Below, one piece after another: positions 53,355 to 62,852 of a stretch of 64,000 nucleotides of DNA. Source of the stretch: VGBV01 sp963780395 (GTDB lineage Bacteria; Actinomycetota; Thermoleophilia; Solirubrobacterales; 70-9). Both the position numbers and the translations under genes were made by a program. Under the pieces are notes generated by a model, which saw only the letters and a program-made list of their open reading frames with translations, did no database searches and had not been told where the DNA came from. The DNA lies in contig CAWABY010000017.1 of the NCBI GenBank assembly GCA_963780395.1, positions 124,001 through 188,000 on the forward strand, in the 5' to 3' direction. The first letter of the stretch is position 1. Every line of letters begins with the position of its first letter.

Positions 53355-53567
53355 CGGCTCAGCGGCGGCTCCTGCGGGGGCGTCTCAAATTCCGTTCCCG
53401 CAAATACCCCGAACCGTGCGTGCGCAGGCGGGCGGGTTGTGATTTTCTTGTGACCGGCCAGCGCGGAGGGCTCGCCGCCGGGGCCGAGGTTTCTCCGCCG
53501 GATCCTTGAGGACACTGGACAGTCGGTCCTGCGACCGAACGCGCGCGTGCGCGCGAGAGAGGAGCAG
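53355..53567. promoter_or_regulatory. leader region of dnaB
   Basis: 213 bp between rplI and dnaB. It holds a hairpin TCGGTC-CTGC-GACCGA at 53523-53538 and an alternating GCGCGCGTGCGCGC tract at about 53541-53555, just before the AGAGGAG ribosome site. A promoter of dnaB probably lies here, but no clear -35/-10 pair was recognised. Confidence 0.35.
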
Positions 53568-55055
<1,488 letters not shown>

Positions 55056-55057
55056 GC

Positions 55058-55828
55058 GTGGGCGCCGCCGCGCAGGCGGGGAGCCGGCCGGCATGTCCGC
55101 TCGGAGTCTGCGACGGCTCGGGCTGGATCCTCGGCCCCGAGGACATCGCGCGCGCCTGCGAGTGCCGGGAGCGCACGATCGCGCGCGCCCGGCTGCGCGG
55201 ACTCGCCTCGGTGATCCCCGCCAAGTACCGCGGGGTCTCCTTCGACCGGCCTCCGGTGACCGAGATCGCACCGGACGTGGTGCAGCCGGTCCGCAAGTAC
55301 TGCGCGGAGATCGAAGAGATGATCGACTCCGGACGCGGCCTCTGGTTCTACGGCGACCCGGGGACCGGCAAGACCACGCTCGCGATGCTGGTCTCCAAGA
55401 CCGCGCTCGAGCATGGGCGCTCGGTCGCGATCTACTCGATGCCGAAGCTGCTGGCCCGCATCCGCCGCACCTACGACGCCGGCGCCGGCGAGCAGTCCTA
55501 CGCCGAGCTGTTCGAGCGGCTCGCGACCGTTGATCTGCTGCACATCGACGACCTCGGCTCCGAGAACCGGACCGAGTGGGTGCTGGAGCAGCTCTACTCG
55601 CTGATCAACGAGCGCTACGAGTCCGAGCGCGCCCTGGTCGTGACCACCAACCACGACGATGCCGCGCTCGAGGAGCAGGTGGGCGCGCGGGTGGTCTCGC
55701 GGCTGGGCGACATGTGCGAGACGCTGCCCCTGTTCGGCGAGGACCGGCGCCTGCGCCTGGCCCCCCCGCCCTCAGGCGAGGCGCCCGCCGCGCCCCCCGG
55801 CGGCGCCCTGGGGCCCCTGGACCACTAG
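55058..55828 (+). CDS. DnaC/DnaI-like ATPase (putative helicase loader)
   Basis: AAA+ ATPase of 256 residues. An N-terminal zinc-finger-like stretch (CPLGVCDGSGWI ... CECRERT) precedes an ATPase with Walker A YGDPGTGKTTLA, the SMPKLLARIRRTY segment and Walker B LLHIDDLGSE, and sensor VTTNHD. This is the layout of DnaI/DnaC loaders, which place DnaB on DNA. Position immediately after dnaB strongly supports that role. The C-terminal 30 residues are Pro/Ala-rich and poorly structured. GTG start. Confidence 0.86.
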   Translation: MGAAAQAGSRPACPLGVCDGSGWILGPEDIARACECRERTIARARLRGLASVIPAKYRGVSFDRPPVTEIAPDVVQPVRKYCAEIEEMIDSGRGLWFYGDPGTGKTTLAMLVSKTALEHGRSVAIYSMPKLLARIRRTYDAGAGEQSYAELFERLATVDLLHIDDLGSENRTEWVLEQLYSLINERYESERALVVTTNHDDAALEEQVGARVVSRLGDMCETLPLFGEDRRLRLAPPPSGEAPAAPPGGALGPLDH

Positions 55829-55858
55829 CGCCGTCCCGGCACTCCATAATCCTCGGTC

Positions 55859-57211
55859 GTGCCCGGATTGGTCATAGTCGGCGCCCAGTGGGGCGATGAG
55901 GGCAAGGGAAAGGTCGTGGACCTGCTCGCCGAGCAGGCCGACGTCGTGATCCGCTTTCAGGGCGGCAACAACGCCGGCCACACGATCGTGCGCGACGGCG
56001 AGACCTTCAAGTTCCACCTGATCCCATCGGGGATCCTCTACCCGGGGAAGATCTGCGCGATCGGCAACGGGGTCGTGATCGACCCCGGCGTGCTGACCGA
56101 GGAGATCGAGAGCCTGCGCGCCCGCGGCGTCGACGTCAGCGGCCTGCGGGTGTCCGCCAACGCCCACCTGATCATGCCCTACCACGTGCTGCTGGACACC
56201 GCCGGCGAGCTGAAGCTGGGCAAGCTCGAGATCGGCACCACCAGGCGCGGAATCGGGCCCGCCTACGCGGACAAGGCCTCGCGCCTGGGAATCCGGGTCC
56301 AGGACATGCTGGACGAGAAGATCCTGCGCCAGAAGATCCGCGCCGCGATGGAGCCGAAGACCCAGGCGCTGAAGGAGCTCGAGGTCGAGCGCAAGAAGCT
56401 GAAGGAGGCCGGATCGGACGAGGGCGACTTCGACGCGCGCCTGGACCTGCACTCGATCGTCGAGGAGTACGTCACCTACGGCCACCGCCTGGAGCCCTAC
56501 ATCGCCGACACCGCGAAGCTCTGCTGGCAGGCGCTGGACCGGAACGCCACCGTGCTCTTCGAGGGCGCCCAGGCGACGATGCTCGACCTCGACCACGGCA
56601 CCTACCCCTTCGTCACCTCGTCGAACCCGGTCGCCGGCGCGGCCTGCGTCGGCGCGGGCGTCGGGCCCCGCGACATCGACGAGGTCTGGGGCATCACCAA
56701 GGCCTACGCGACGCGGGTCGGCGCCGGGCCCTTCCCCTCCGAGCTGTTCGACGAGGTCGGAAGGCGCCTGGCCGACCGCGGCGGCGAGGTCGGGACCACC
56801 ACCGGGCGCCCCCGCCGCTGCGGCTGGATCGACCTCGTAGCGCTGCGCTACGCGGTCCGCCTGAACACGATGAACGCGCTGGTCGTAACCAAGCTCGACG
56901 TCCTCTCCGGCCTCGAGACCCTCAAGGTCTGCGTCCGCTACCGCCATCCCGAGGGCGCCGTCTTCGACGAGTTCCCCTACCACCAGTCGATCATCCACAC
57001 CGCCGAGCCCGAGTACGAGGAGCTGCCCGGCTTCGACGGCGACATCGGCGCTTGCCGCCGCGAGGCCGACCTGCCCAAGGAGGCCCGCGACTACCTGACC
57101 GCGATCTCCGACCACGCCGGCGCCCCGATCCGCCTGGTCGGCGTCGGCCCCGGCCGCGACCAGGTCGTCTGGATGGGCGAGGAGGAGCCGCGCCTTAAGG
57201 CCGCCGCCTGA
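55859..57211 (+). CDS. purA: adenylosuccinate synthetase
   Basis: Purine enzyme of 450 residues that joins IMP and aspartate using GTP. The N-terminal P-loop GAQWGDEGKGKVVD, the IMP-site GGNNAGHT, GTTRRGIGPAYADK, and the aspartate-loop VGTTTGRPRRCGW are intact. VLFEGAQATMLDLDHGTYP is conserved. GTG start 55859, with a TAATCC-like box 6 nt upstream. The next gene follows within 6 bp. Confidence 0.95.
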   Translation: MPGLVIVGAQWGDEGKGKVVDLLAEQADVVIRFQGGNNAGHTIVRDGETFKFHLIPSGILYPGKICAIGNGVVIDPGVLTEEIESLRARGVDVSGLRVSANAHLIMPYHVLLDTAGELKLGKLEIGTTRRGIGPAYADKASRLGIRVQDMLDEKILRQKIRAAMEPKTQALKELEVERKKLKEAGSDEGDFDARLDLHSIVEEYVTYGHRLEPYIADTAKLCWQALDRNATVLFEGAQATMLDLDHGTYPFVTSSNPVAGAACVGAGVGPRDIDEVWGITKAYATRVGAGPFPSELFDEVGRRLADRGGEVGTTTGRPRRCGWIDLVALRYAVRLNTMNALVVTKLDVLSGLETLKVCVRYRHPEGAVFDEFPYHQSIIHTAEPEYEELPGFDGDIGACRREADLPKEARDYLTAISDHAGAPIRLVGVGPGRDQVVWMGEEEPRLKAAA

Positions 57212-57217
57212 CTCGAC

Positions 57218-57628
57218 GTGATGCTCTACGGCAAGGAACACGTCGACCGCTACCTCGCCACCGACGGCGAGGAGGGTCACATCTGGGTGGAGGGCTCGAC
57301 GGTCGCGCTCCTGACCACGACCGGGCGCAAGAGCGGCAAGAAGCACATCACGCCGCTGATCTACGGCAAGCACGGCGGCGAGTACCTGCTGGTCGCCTCC
57401 CAGGGAGGACTACCCCAGCACCCGGCCTGGTACCTGAACCTTCAGGCCGACCCCGACGCCGAGTTCCAGGTCCTCGGCGACCGCTTCAGGGTCCGTGCGC
57501 GCGACGCGACCCCGGAGGAGAAGCCGGAGATGTGGAATCAGATGACCGAGCAGTGGCCGTACTACGACGACTACCAGCGCAAAACCGACCGCGAGATCCC
57601 CGTGGTCGTGCTCGAGCGCGTCACCTGA
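57218..57628 (+). CDS. deazaflavin (F420)-dependent nitroreductase-like protein
   Basis: Protein of 136 residues of the Ddn/FDOR-A family. The barrel starts STVALLTTTGRKSGKKHITPLIY and continues with GEYLLVASQGGLPQHPAWYLNLQADPD, the characteristic region of F420-dependent quinone or nitro-reductases. WPYYDDYQRKTDREIPVVVL is the family C-terminus. These enzymes use reduced F420; whether this strain makes F420 is not shown here. The GTG/ATG start follows purA directly, and the stop overlaps the convergent membrane gene by 8 bp. Confidence 0.86.
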   Translation: MMLYGKEHVDRYLATDGEEGHIWVEGSTVALLTTTGRKSGKKHITPLIYGKHGGEYLLVASQGGLPQHPAWYLNLQADPDAEFQVLGDRFRVRARDATPEEKPEMWNQMTEQWPYYDDYQRKTDREIPVVVLERVT

Positions 57629-58355
57629 GCGAGCCGACGGCCGCCTGGGCGTGTGTGTCGGGGTCGAGGCTGGGGATCAGGCCCTCCTCGACGCTCTGCT
57701 TCTCTCCGCGGCGCAGCATCCGCAGGCCCAGGATCGTCGCCGCCAGCACCGCGGTGACGCCGAAGCTGACCTGGAGCGAGACGACGCCCTCGCGGCTCCA
57801 GTAGACGTCGCGCAGGTCGAGCAGCAGCGCCGCCTCGTCGAAGGTCAGGCCCGCGCCGGCCCCGAAGCCGAAGCTGAGCAGCTCCTCGAGGCGGTCGTTG
57901 GCCGTGATCAGGCCGGCGCCGCCGCTGGCGAAGGCGATCAGGATCCCCGGCACGAAGTGATGGATGTGCCTCCCCCTGAGCCTGACCGGGCCGGCGGGCC
58001 ACCAGCCGCCGCGCTGGCCCCAGGTGGTGATGCGAACCATGGCGAAGGCCCCGACGAAGCCGGTCAGCATGTTGAACAGGATCGTCTCGCGGCGCGGAGC
58101 GCCCTCGTAGCCCTCGACCGCCACCGCGACCGTGTCGCGGGTGGCCAACCCGGCCGTGTCGAGCAGGGTCGCGGGGGTCGGCACCTGCTCGCTCTCGCGG
58201 CGGCGGCGCACCAGCCTCCGCGCCTCGCCGCCGATCACCACCCCGGCGGCAGCGACCGCCGCGACCGCGAGGCCGACGGTGGCCCGGTCGGCGAGCATCC
58301 GCTCGCTGCGGCGCGGGGCCAGGGACGAGGCGAGGCGACTTGAGATCTTGCGCAC
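57621..58355 (-). CDS. integral membrane protein with HxHH motif
   Basis: Protein of 244 residues. A basic N-terminus and first helix (TVGLAVAAVAAAGVVIGG) lead to a central region with RGRHIHHFVPGILIAFASGG. This conserved His cluster at a helix start may bind metal or heme. Two more helices and an acidic loop (FDEAALLLDLRDVYWSREG) follow. Similar proteins occur widely in Actinomycetota with no assigned role. It is convergent with the Ddn-like gene. Confidence 0.7.
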   Translation of the reverse strand: MRKISSRLASSLAPRRSERMLADRATVGLAVAAVAAAGVVIGGEARRLVRRRRESEQVPTPATLLDTAGLATRDTVAVAVEGYEGAPRRETILFNMLTGFVGAFAMVRITTWGQRGGWWPAGPVRLRGRHIHHFVPGILIAFASGGAGLITANDRLEELLSFGFGAGAGLTFDEAALLLDLRDVYWSREGVVSLQVSFGVTAVLAATILGLRMLRRGEKQSVEEGLIPSLDPDTHAQAAVGSLR

Positions 58356-58507
58356 GGAGCCGGGGATGCTAGCCAGCGGCCACCCGGATCGAACATTCGG
58401 CTAAAGGTCTGCGCGCTGACTGCCGATTGCCCCCGTATGGGAATGATCGCCAGCGTCGGATACGTCGAAAACCCCTCTGCAGAGCCAAATACCCCAGTTT
58501 TGACGGA

Positions 58508-58522
58508 CCCGCGGTCCGCGGG
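58508..58522. promoter_or_regulatory. 15-bp perfect palindrome (operator-like)
   Basis: CCCGCGG-T-CCGCGGG, placed between TTGACG (58500-58505) and TAGGGT (58529-58534). A transcription factor dimer bound here would sit between the two promoter hexamers. The 23-bp spacing between them is longer than usual. Confidence 0.45.
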
Positions 58523-58528
58523 CGACGA

Positions 58529-58534
58529 TAGGGT
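58529..58534 (+). promoter_or_regulatory. putative -10 box of a leaderless small ORF
   Basis: TAGGGT lies 7 nt before ATG 58542, the same arrangement as other leaderless-type boxes in this window. Confidence 0.45.
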
Positions 58535-58541
58535 TCCGACC

Positions 58542-58646
58542 ATGCGCAGGCTGCTCACGCCCGTCAACGCCAGCGTCAGCGCCGCGCGCCACGTGCTCTG
58601 GTACCTGAGCTACCACGCGCAGCGCCAGCAGCGGCCCAGCCGCTGA
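58542..58646 (+). CDS. 34-residue small protein (candidate)
   Basis: Begins MRRLLTPVNASVSAARHVLWYLSYHAQ-like sequence, basic and aromatic, ending QRQQRPSR. It is too short for a domain match. Support is indirect: a TAGGGT box 7 nt upstream and a palindrome between promoter-like hexamers suggest a regulated transcript starting at this ATG. It could be a small membrane-associated peptide or part of a longer unrecognised transcript. Confidence 0.4.
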   Translation: MRRLLTPVNASVSAARHVLWYLSYHAQRQQRPSR

Positions 58647-58747
58647 GCGGCGCCGGGACCGAGACTTCTCAACTCCGGGCAGGAGACAAGGGGACGGCAA
58701 GGGTGGCCAAGGATGGCCCGCCCGGCCACGCTCGTGATCGGTCCGGC

Positions 58748-61471
58748 TTAGGGCCCGGTCCAGCCGTTTGCGTAGCAGGGCCGCAGCACCGGGCCCGGGT
58801 CCGTGCACGGCAGGATGAAGCCGTTCGGGGCGAGGAAGTCCTCGATGTGCTGGAGGCCGTCGACCGAGCGGCGCGGATAGCCGTGCGGGTCCTCGCCGAA
58901 GCCGTTCTGTGGCCGCGGCGGCACCTCGTCATTCGGCGGCACGCCAGAGCCCTGGCAGGTGTTGGTCAGCGGCACCGGTGAGGCCGGGTTGTTGGTGCAC
59001 TCGATCACGTCCTCGCCGACCCCGTCGTTGAAGTAGCTCGATCGGGCCGCCGTCGTAGTAGACGAGCGCCGAGCCCGGTGAACGGCGTGAACGGCGCCGC
59101 GCCGAAGTCGATCCCCGGGATCTGCATGAACGGGTTCGACTCCCAGTGGCGGCCCGGGTCGACGGCCGGCTTGTAGATGCTGGCGCCGATCGTGCGCGCC
59201 TCGACCTCGGCCGTGATGTTCGCGACCTGGTGGTCGCCGACCGCGGCCTGCATCAGGACCTCCTTCGCGGGCGTGTTCGCGAGCGGGTCGCTGGTGATGT
59301 GGTGCGCGTAGCCGTTGGTCTCGCCGCGGTCCCAGAGCAGCTGCATCATCGACAGGATCAGCGGCCGCTCGAGCTCGTTCGGGTAGAAGGCGTAGAGGCC
59401 GACCGACGGCAGCTCGGCGTACTCGTCGAAGTCGACGCTGCGGCGCAGCAGCGTCGAGTAGTTCATCCCGTTCACGTTCAGGACCGAGCGGTTGATGTCG
59501 GGCGAGAGCGCGGTCAGCGCCCCGCCCATGATCGCGCCCTGGCTGATCCCCTCGAAGTAGAGGTTCGAGGTGTCGATCACCGACTCGTCGGGATCGAGCG
59601 TCCCGCTCTCGTCCGCGTCGACCTTGAAGGCGTCGTCGGCGTTGAAGCCGTCGGGGTTGACGAGGGCGCGACCCAGGTAGTGGAAGTTGACGAAGCCCTG
59701 CTGCATCCGGTCCACGAGCTGGCGGAAGTTCGAGAGGTCCACCAGCGAGGCGCTGACGCCGGCGATGTCCTCCTCGGAGAAGCCCTCCCAGTTGACCGCG
59801 CACCAGACCGAGTTCTGCTGGTTCGCGAGCCTCGCCTGGCCGTTGACCTGGGTCCAGAGCCCGAGCAGGCCGTGGCCGTAGGTCCCGGGCTTGGCCTGGT
59901 CGACCTCGGTGCCGGAGTCCACGCTCGACGGGATGATGCAGCGGAACTTGACGCCGCCCGACCCCGTCTCGTTGACGAAGCTCGTCGGCGCCAGCGTCGG
60001 CTCGTCTGATCCGGGCGCGTAGGTGAAGTCCGACGTCACCGGCGGGCAGCCAGGCGCGTCCAGGTAGCAGGGCACGTTCGTGAGCACGCCGTCGACCTGG
60101 CGCAGGACGTTGCCCCCGGCCCCGTCGGGATCGCTCGTGCCCGTGACGGTGAACTGCGGCGCGGCTCCGTCGATGACGCCGTCGCCCGGCGTCTCGTCGC
60201 CGTCCTCGTCGCCGTCGATCGGGTCGCCCGGGGAGGGTGTCGCCGAGGCGCAGCAGCGCGTCGTCGCGGGTCGAGATCGCGCGGTTGCTGAGGCTGTGCT
60301 CGCTGGCGACCGTGAAGTCCCAGGTCATGTACAGGTTCGAGCGCTGGAAGCCGTTCGCCTGGAGCGTCGAGATCAGGCTCTCCACGTGCGGGCGCCGGCT
60401 CTCGACCGGGGCCTGCTGGGTGATCAGCCGGTCGCGGTAGACGCGGAACGGCAGCGGCGGCTCGACGCTCGCGCCCGCGGCGTTCTTGAGGTTGCGGAGC
60501 GCGACGATGTAGCGGTGCCCCTCCTCGAAGTTGCGGGCCGGGCGGATGATCAGGTTCGAGTTCGCCGGGTCGCCCGACTTGCCGGGGACCAGCGGGTTGG
60601 CGTCGACCTCGGCCCAGATCGGGTGGCGCTCGCCGGTCTCGGCGTCGATCACCACGACGGGCTGGTTGTCGTCGTCGTAGGCGCGGAGGTTGTTGATCGG
60701 GACGATCCCCGAGTTGTTGAACGCGGCCTGCGTCTGGACCTCGGGGACCTTGACGATGATCATGTTGCCGGGGCTGAAGCCGTCGGCGCGCAGGTAGTCG
60801 GTGTTGTCGATCGACACCCCGTTCTTGTTTTTCGGCATCGACTGCAGGTTCAGCGCCAGGCGCCGGCCGGTGTCAGTGGAGCCGTCGGCGACCGTGAAGT
60901 AGTCGTTCGGCCACGGCTGCAGGCAGACGGCCGGGTCGATGAAGTCGCAGCGGTCGGCGTTGTCGGTCGGGATCGGGTCGCCCTTGTAGGGCTTCGCGAC
61001 GGGGTTCTCGGAGGGCACGCTGCACTTGCCCAGGTCGAGCTCGAGCGCGGTGAAGCGGTCGCGCTTCTTCTTGCCCTTGCCGGAGCGAGCGCCGAGGCGG
61101 TCGGCGGCACAGCCGCCGAGCAGCTGCTTACCCAGATCGCTGAGGGGCGCGCGGGCCGCCTTGGAGGTGGCGGCGCCCTTCTTGCCCTTCTTTCCGCCCT
61201 TCTTGCCCTTGTAGGTCGCGACCTTGCCGAGCGCGGTGTCGCCGTCGTAGGCGCGCACGACGACCTTGCCCTTGGCGCCGCCGAGGGTGATGGCCCCGGC
61301 GTCGAGGATCGCCGACTGAGTGGTGCTGGTGACGCGAGCGCCGCCCTTCTTCTTCTTGCCCTTGCCCTCTGCGTCCGCGCCGACCAGCAGCGCGCCGAGG
61401 ACGGCCGCGCAGCCGAGGCCGGCGGCGACGGCGGTGAGCTGGAACTTGGGCAGCGACTCCATTCGCCTCAC
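58748..61471 (-). CDS. large secreted lipase-like alpha/beta hydrolase (three frameshifts)
   Basis: Exported protein of about 906 residues after correction. Signal peptide (LTAVAAGLGCAAVLGALLVGA) and a Lys-rich segment (GKGKKKKGG, YKGKKGGKKGKKG) open the chain. The middle resembles the bacterial virulence-factor lipase N-terminal region (FIDPAVCLQPWPNDYFTVAD). An alpha/beta-hydrolase part has the nucleophile elbow GISQG (FEGISQGAIMGG) at about residue 640. Three extra bases, at about 60229, 59072 and 59038, interrupt it; together they return the frame to the original, and each correction joins sensible sequence. GTG 61471 has GGGAG 7 nt upstream; ATG 61462 is an alternative. It probably cleaves an ester outside the cell. 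Confidence 0.75.
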   Translation of the reverse strand: MRRMESLPKFQLTAVAAGLGCAAVLGALLVGADAEGKGKKKKGGARVTSTTQSAILDAGAITLGGAKGKVVVRAYDGDTALGKVATYKGKKGGKKGKKGAATSKAARAPLSDLGKQLLGGCAADRLGARSGKGKKKRDRFTALELDLGKCSVPSENPVAKPYKGDPIPTDNADRCDFIDPAVCLQPWPNDYFTVADGSTDTGRRLALNLQSMPKNKNGVSIDNTDYLRADGFSPGNMIIVKVPEVQTQAAFNNSGIVPINNLRAYDDDNQPVVVIDAETGERHPIWAEVDANPLVPGKSGDPANSNLIIRPARNFEEGHRYIVALRNLKNAAGASVEPPLPFRVYRDRLITQQAPVESRRPHVESLISTLQANGFQRSNLYMTWDFTVASEHSLSNRAISTRDDALLRLGDTLPGRPDRRRRGRRRDAGRRRHRRSRAAVHRHGHERSRRGRGQRPAPGRRRAHERALLPGRAWLPAGDVGLHLRARIRRADAGADELRQRDGVGRRQVPLHHPVERGLRHRGRPGQARDLRPRPARALDPGQRPGEAREPAELGLVRGQLGGLLRGGHRRRQRLAGGPLELPPARGPDAAGLRQLPLPGSRPRQPRRLQRRRRLQGRRGRERDARSRRVGDRHLEPLLRGDQPGRDHGRGADRALARHQPLGPERERDELLDAAAPQRRLRRVRRAAVGRPLRLLPERARAAADPVDDAAALGPRRDQRLRAPHHQRPAREHAREGGPDAGRGRRPPGREHHGRGRGAHDRRQHLQAGRRPGPPLGVEPVHADPGDRLRRGAVHAVHRARRSSTTTAARSSYFNDGVGEDVIECTNNPASPVPLTNTCQGSGVPPNDEVPPRPQNGFGEDPHGYPRRSVDGLQHIEDFLAPNGFILPCTDPGPVLRPCYANGWTGP

Positions 61472-61511
61472 AGCGGCACTCCCTCTCGTTCGAAAGATCG
61501 GTGAAAGCGGT

Positions 61512-61543
61512 GGGGCCCCGGCGGATCGCTCCGCCGGGGCCCC
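61512..61543 (-). terminator. perfect 14-bp hairpin after the Lys-rich secreted-protein gene
   Basis: GGGGCCCCGGCGGA pairs perfectly with TCCGCCGGGGCCCC around loop TCGC. It lies just past the TAA of the minus-strand Lys-rich gene and before the lipase-like gene in the same direction. No strong T tract follows, so it may stop transcription or stabilise the 3' end. Confidence 0.7.
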
Positions 61544-61550
61544 TTCCGCG

Positions 61551-62339
61551 TTACTTCTTCTTCTTCTTCTTCTTGCACTTCTTCTTCTGGCCGCGGCGCT
61601 CTTCTTCTTGCCCTTCTTCTTCTTCTTGCACTTCTTCTTCTTCTTCGCCGGGGTCGTCGGCGTCACCGGGGTCGTCGGCGCTGTGACCAGCGTCGGCGTC
61701 GCGATGCCGTTCGACAGCCAGAGGCCGCCCGGTCCGCTCGTCAGACCCTGGATCAGGGCACAAGTCGACCCCGCCACGATCGTCGGCGGCGGCAGGGACG
61801 CCCAGTCGTCGGTGATCGCACCGTTCAACGGTGAATCGTTGGTGCCGGCGTCGAACACGTCGCCCTTGAACACCGAGTTGTCGGCGGTCGTCAGGCTGAA
61901 GCGGGATCGGCGCGATCCGGCAGGTGGAGTTGACCGGGGGCTCCGAGCTCGATGATGGCCTCGAAATCGGTCTCGGTGAAGGCCAGCTGACGCCCGTCGG
62001 GCAGGTTGCCGTTCAAGGTTCTCCAGCGGGTTGACGTCAACGGTCAGCGCCACGCCGCTCGCCTTCCCTCGAAGGCGGGAAGTCGACGTGCGCGGGCGTG
62101 GTCGTGAAGGTGCCGGTGGTGCCACCGCTGTAGGTGACGCCGTTGAGCTCGACCGGATCCGCCGGGGTGACGATCTCCGTCGGCTCCGCGAGCCCCGAGA
62201 TCTTCAGGAACCCGTGATCAAGGGTGATCGTCGCCGCCGAAGCGGAGCTCACACCGACGGCGCCCACCCCAAGGGCAGCAATCGCGGACGCGAGTGCCAC
62301 CCGGAGGCGGCGGCCGCCTCTGTTTCCATTACTTGACAT
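61551..62339 (-). CDS. secreted protein with Lys-rich cysteine-containing tail (five frameshifts)
   Basis: Exported protein of about 261 residues when corrected. Signal peptide (VALASAIAALGVGAVGVSSASA), a strand-rich domain (ITLDHGFLKISGLAEPTEIV, GVTYSGGTTGTFTTTPAHV), a second part recovered across shifts (ALTVDVNPLENL, LAFTETDFEAIIELGAP, SLTTADNSVFKGDVFDAG), a Thr/Pro linker and a tail of Lys with two Cys (KKKKKCKKKKKGKKK and KKKCKKKKKK). Four extra bases at about 62068, 62015, 61935 and 61897 and one missing base at about 61589 are needed, and they cancel to a whole number of codons. An AAGGAG ribosome site precedes ATG 62339. The tail may bind the wall or serve as an export or anchoring signal. 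Confidence 0.6.
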
Positions 62340-62355
62340 TTGCTCTCCTTGCTAG

Positions 62356-62374
62356 GCGGGCACTCGACGCCCGC
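62356..62374 (-). promoter_or_regulatory. small hairpin just upstream of a ribosome site
   Basis: GCGGGC-ACTCGAC-GCCCGC lies directly before the AAGGAG ribosome site of the Lys-rich secreted-protein gene. It could affect mRNA stability or initiation. The rest of 62375-62533 holds no other feature I can support. Confidence 0.35.
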
Positions 62375-62533
62375 GATGAATCAACAACATCACACTTCCG
62401 CCGTAGTTGCGAAAGGGCTGCTACCTGAAACTTGGTGTTTTGGCCGGCTGGCCAATCCCTCCTGAGGGCCCACACTACAGACCTCCAGCGAAGGCGTGGG
62501 CGGCGCGCCCCTCCCCCAAGCGCCGGGCCGCTA

Positions 62534-62539
62534 TAGGGT
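62534..62539 (+). promoter_or_regulatory. putative -10 box of a leaderless transcript (GlsB-like gene)
   Basis: TAGGGT lies 6 nt before GTG 62546, placing the expected transcription start on the start codon itself. Confidence 0.5.
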
Positions 62540-62545
62540 GTCGCC

Positions 62546-62803
62546 GTGGGGATCATCGGCTGGATCCTGCTGGGCCTGCTCGCGGGCACGATCGCGCGGG
62601 CGCTGATCCCCGGCGACACCGAGCCGGGCGGCTGCATCGGCACCACTGCGGTCGGCATCGCCGGGGCGCTGCTGGGCGGCTTCATCGCCACCGCGCTCGA
62701 CATCGGCGAGATCGACGACTTCTTCGACCTCGGCACCTGGCTGATCGCGATCGGCGGCTCGGTGCTGCTGCTGCTGATCATCCGCGCCATCGCCCGCCGC
62801 TAG
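62546..62803 (+). CDS. GlsB/YeaQ/YmgE-family stress membrane protein
   Basis: Small membrane protein of 85 residues with three helices. The family pattern is clear: GWILLGLLAGTIARALIPG with a glycine-rich loop and a conserved GCIGTTAVGIAGALLGGFIA, then LIAIGGSVLLLLIIRAIARR. Members are induced in stress and named transglycosylase-associated, though no such activity is proven. It appears to start leaderless at GTG 62546. Confidence 0.9.
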   Translation: MGIIGWILLGLLAGTIARALIPGDTEPGGCIGTTAVGIAGALLGGFIATALDIGEIDDFFDLGTWLIAIGGSVLLLLIIRAIARR

Positions 62804-62852
62804 CGCGGCCCCACCCCTCCGCCTCCGGTTGACGGGACGCGATACTGCGGCG

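Larger units (their letters stand above)
58356..58747. other. 392-bp region with a candidate promoter and one tiny ORF
   Basis: Between the HxHH membrane gene and the lipase-like gene (whose 3' end is at 58748). It contains TTGACG at 58500-58505, the palindrome CCCGCGG-T-CCGCGGG, a TAGGGT box and a 34-codon frame. The remaining parts (58356-58499 and 58647-58747) show no gene or repeat that I can support. Confidence 0.5.

Noticed and set aside
53540..53555. GCGCGC tract before dnaB as a Z-DNA or origin element
   Set aside because: Short and in a GC-rich genome; no DnaA boxes or AT-rich unwinding region nearby, so no origin can be claimed.
61551..61660. Simple-sequence GAA/TTC repeat as a non-coding microsatellite
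   Set aside because: It is explained by Lys codons at the end of the secreted-protein gene, including Cys and Gly codons in register.
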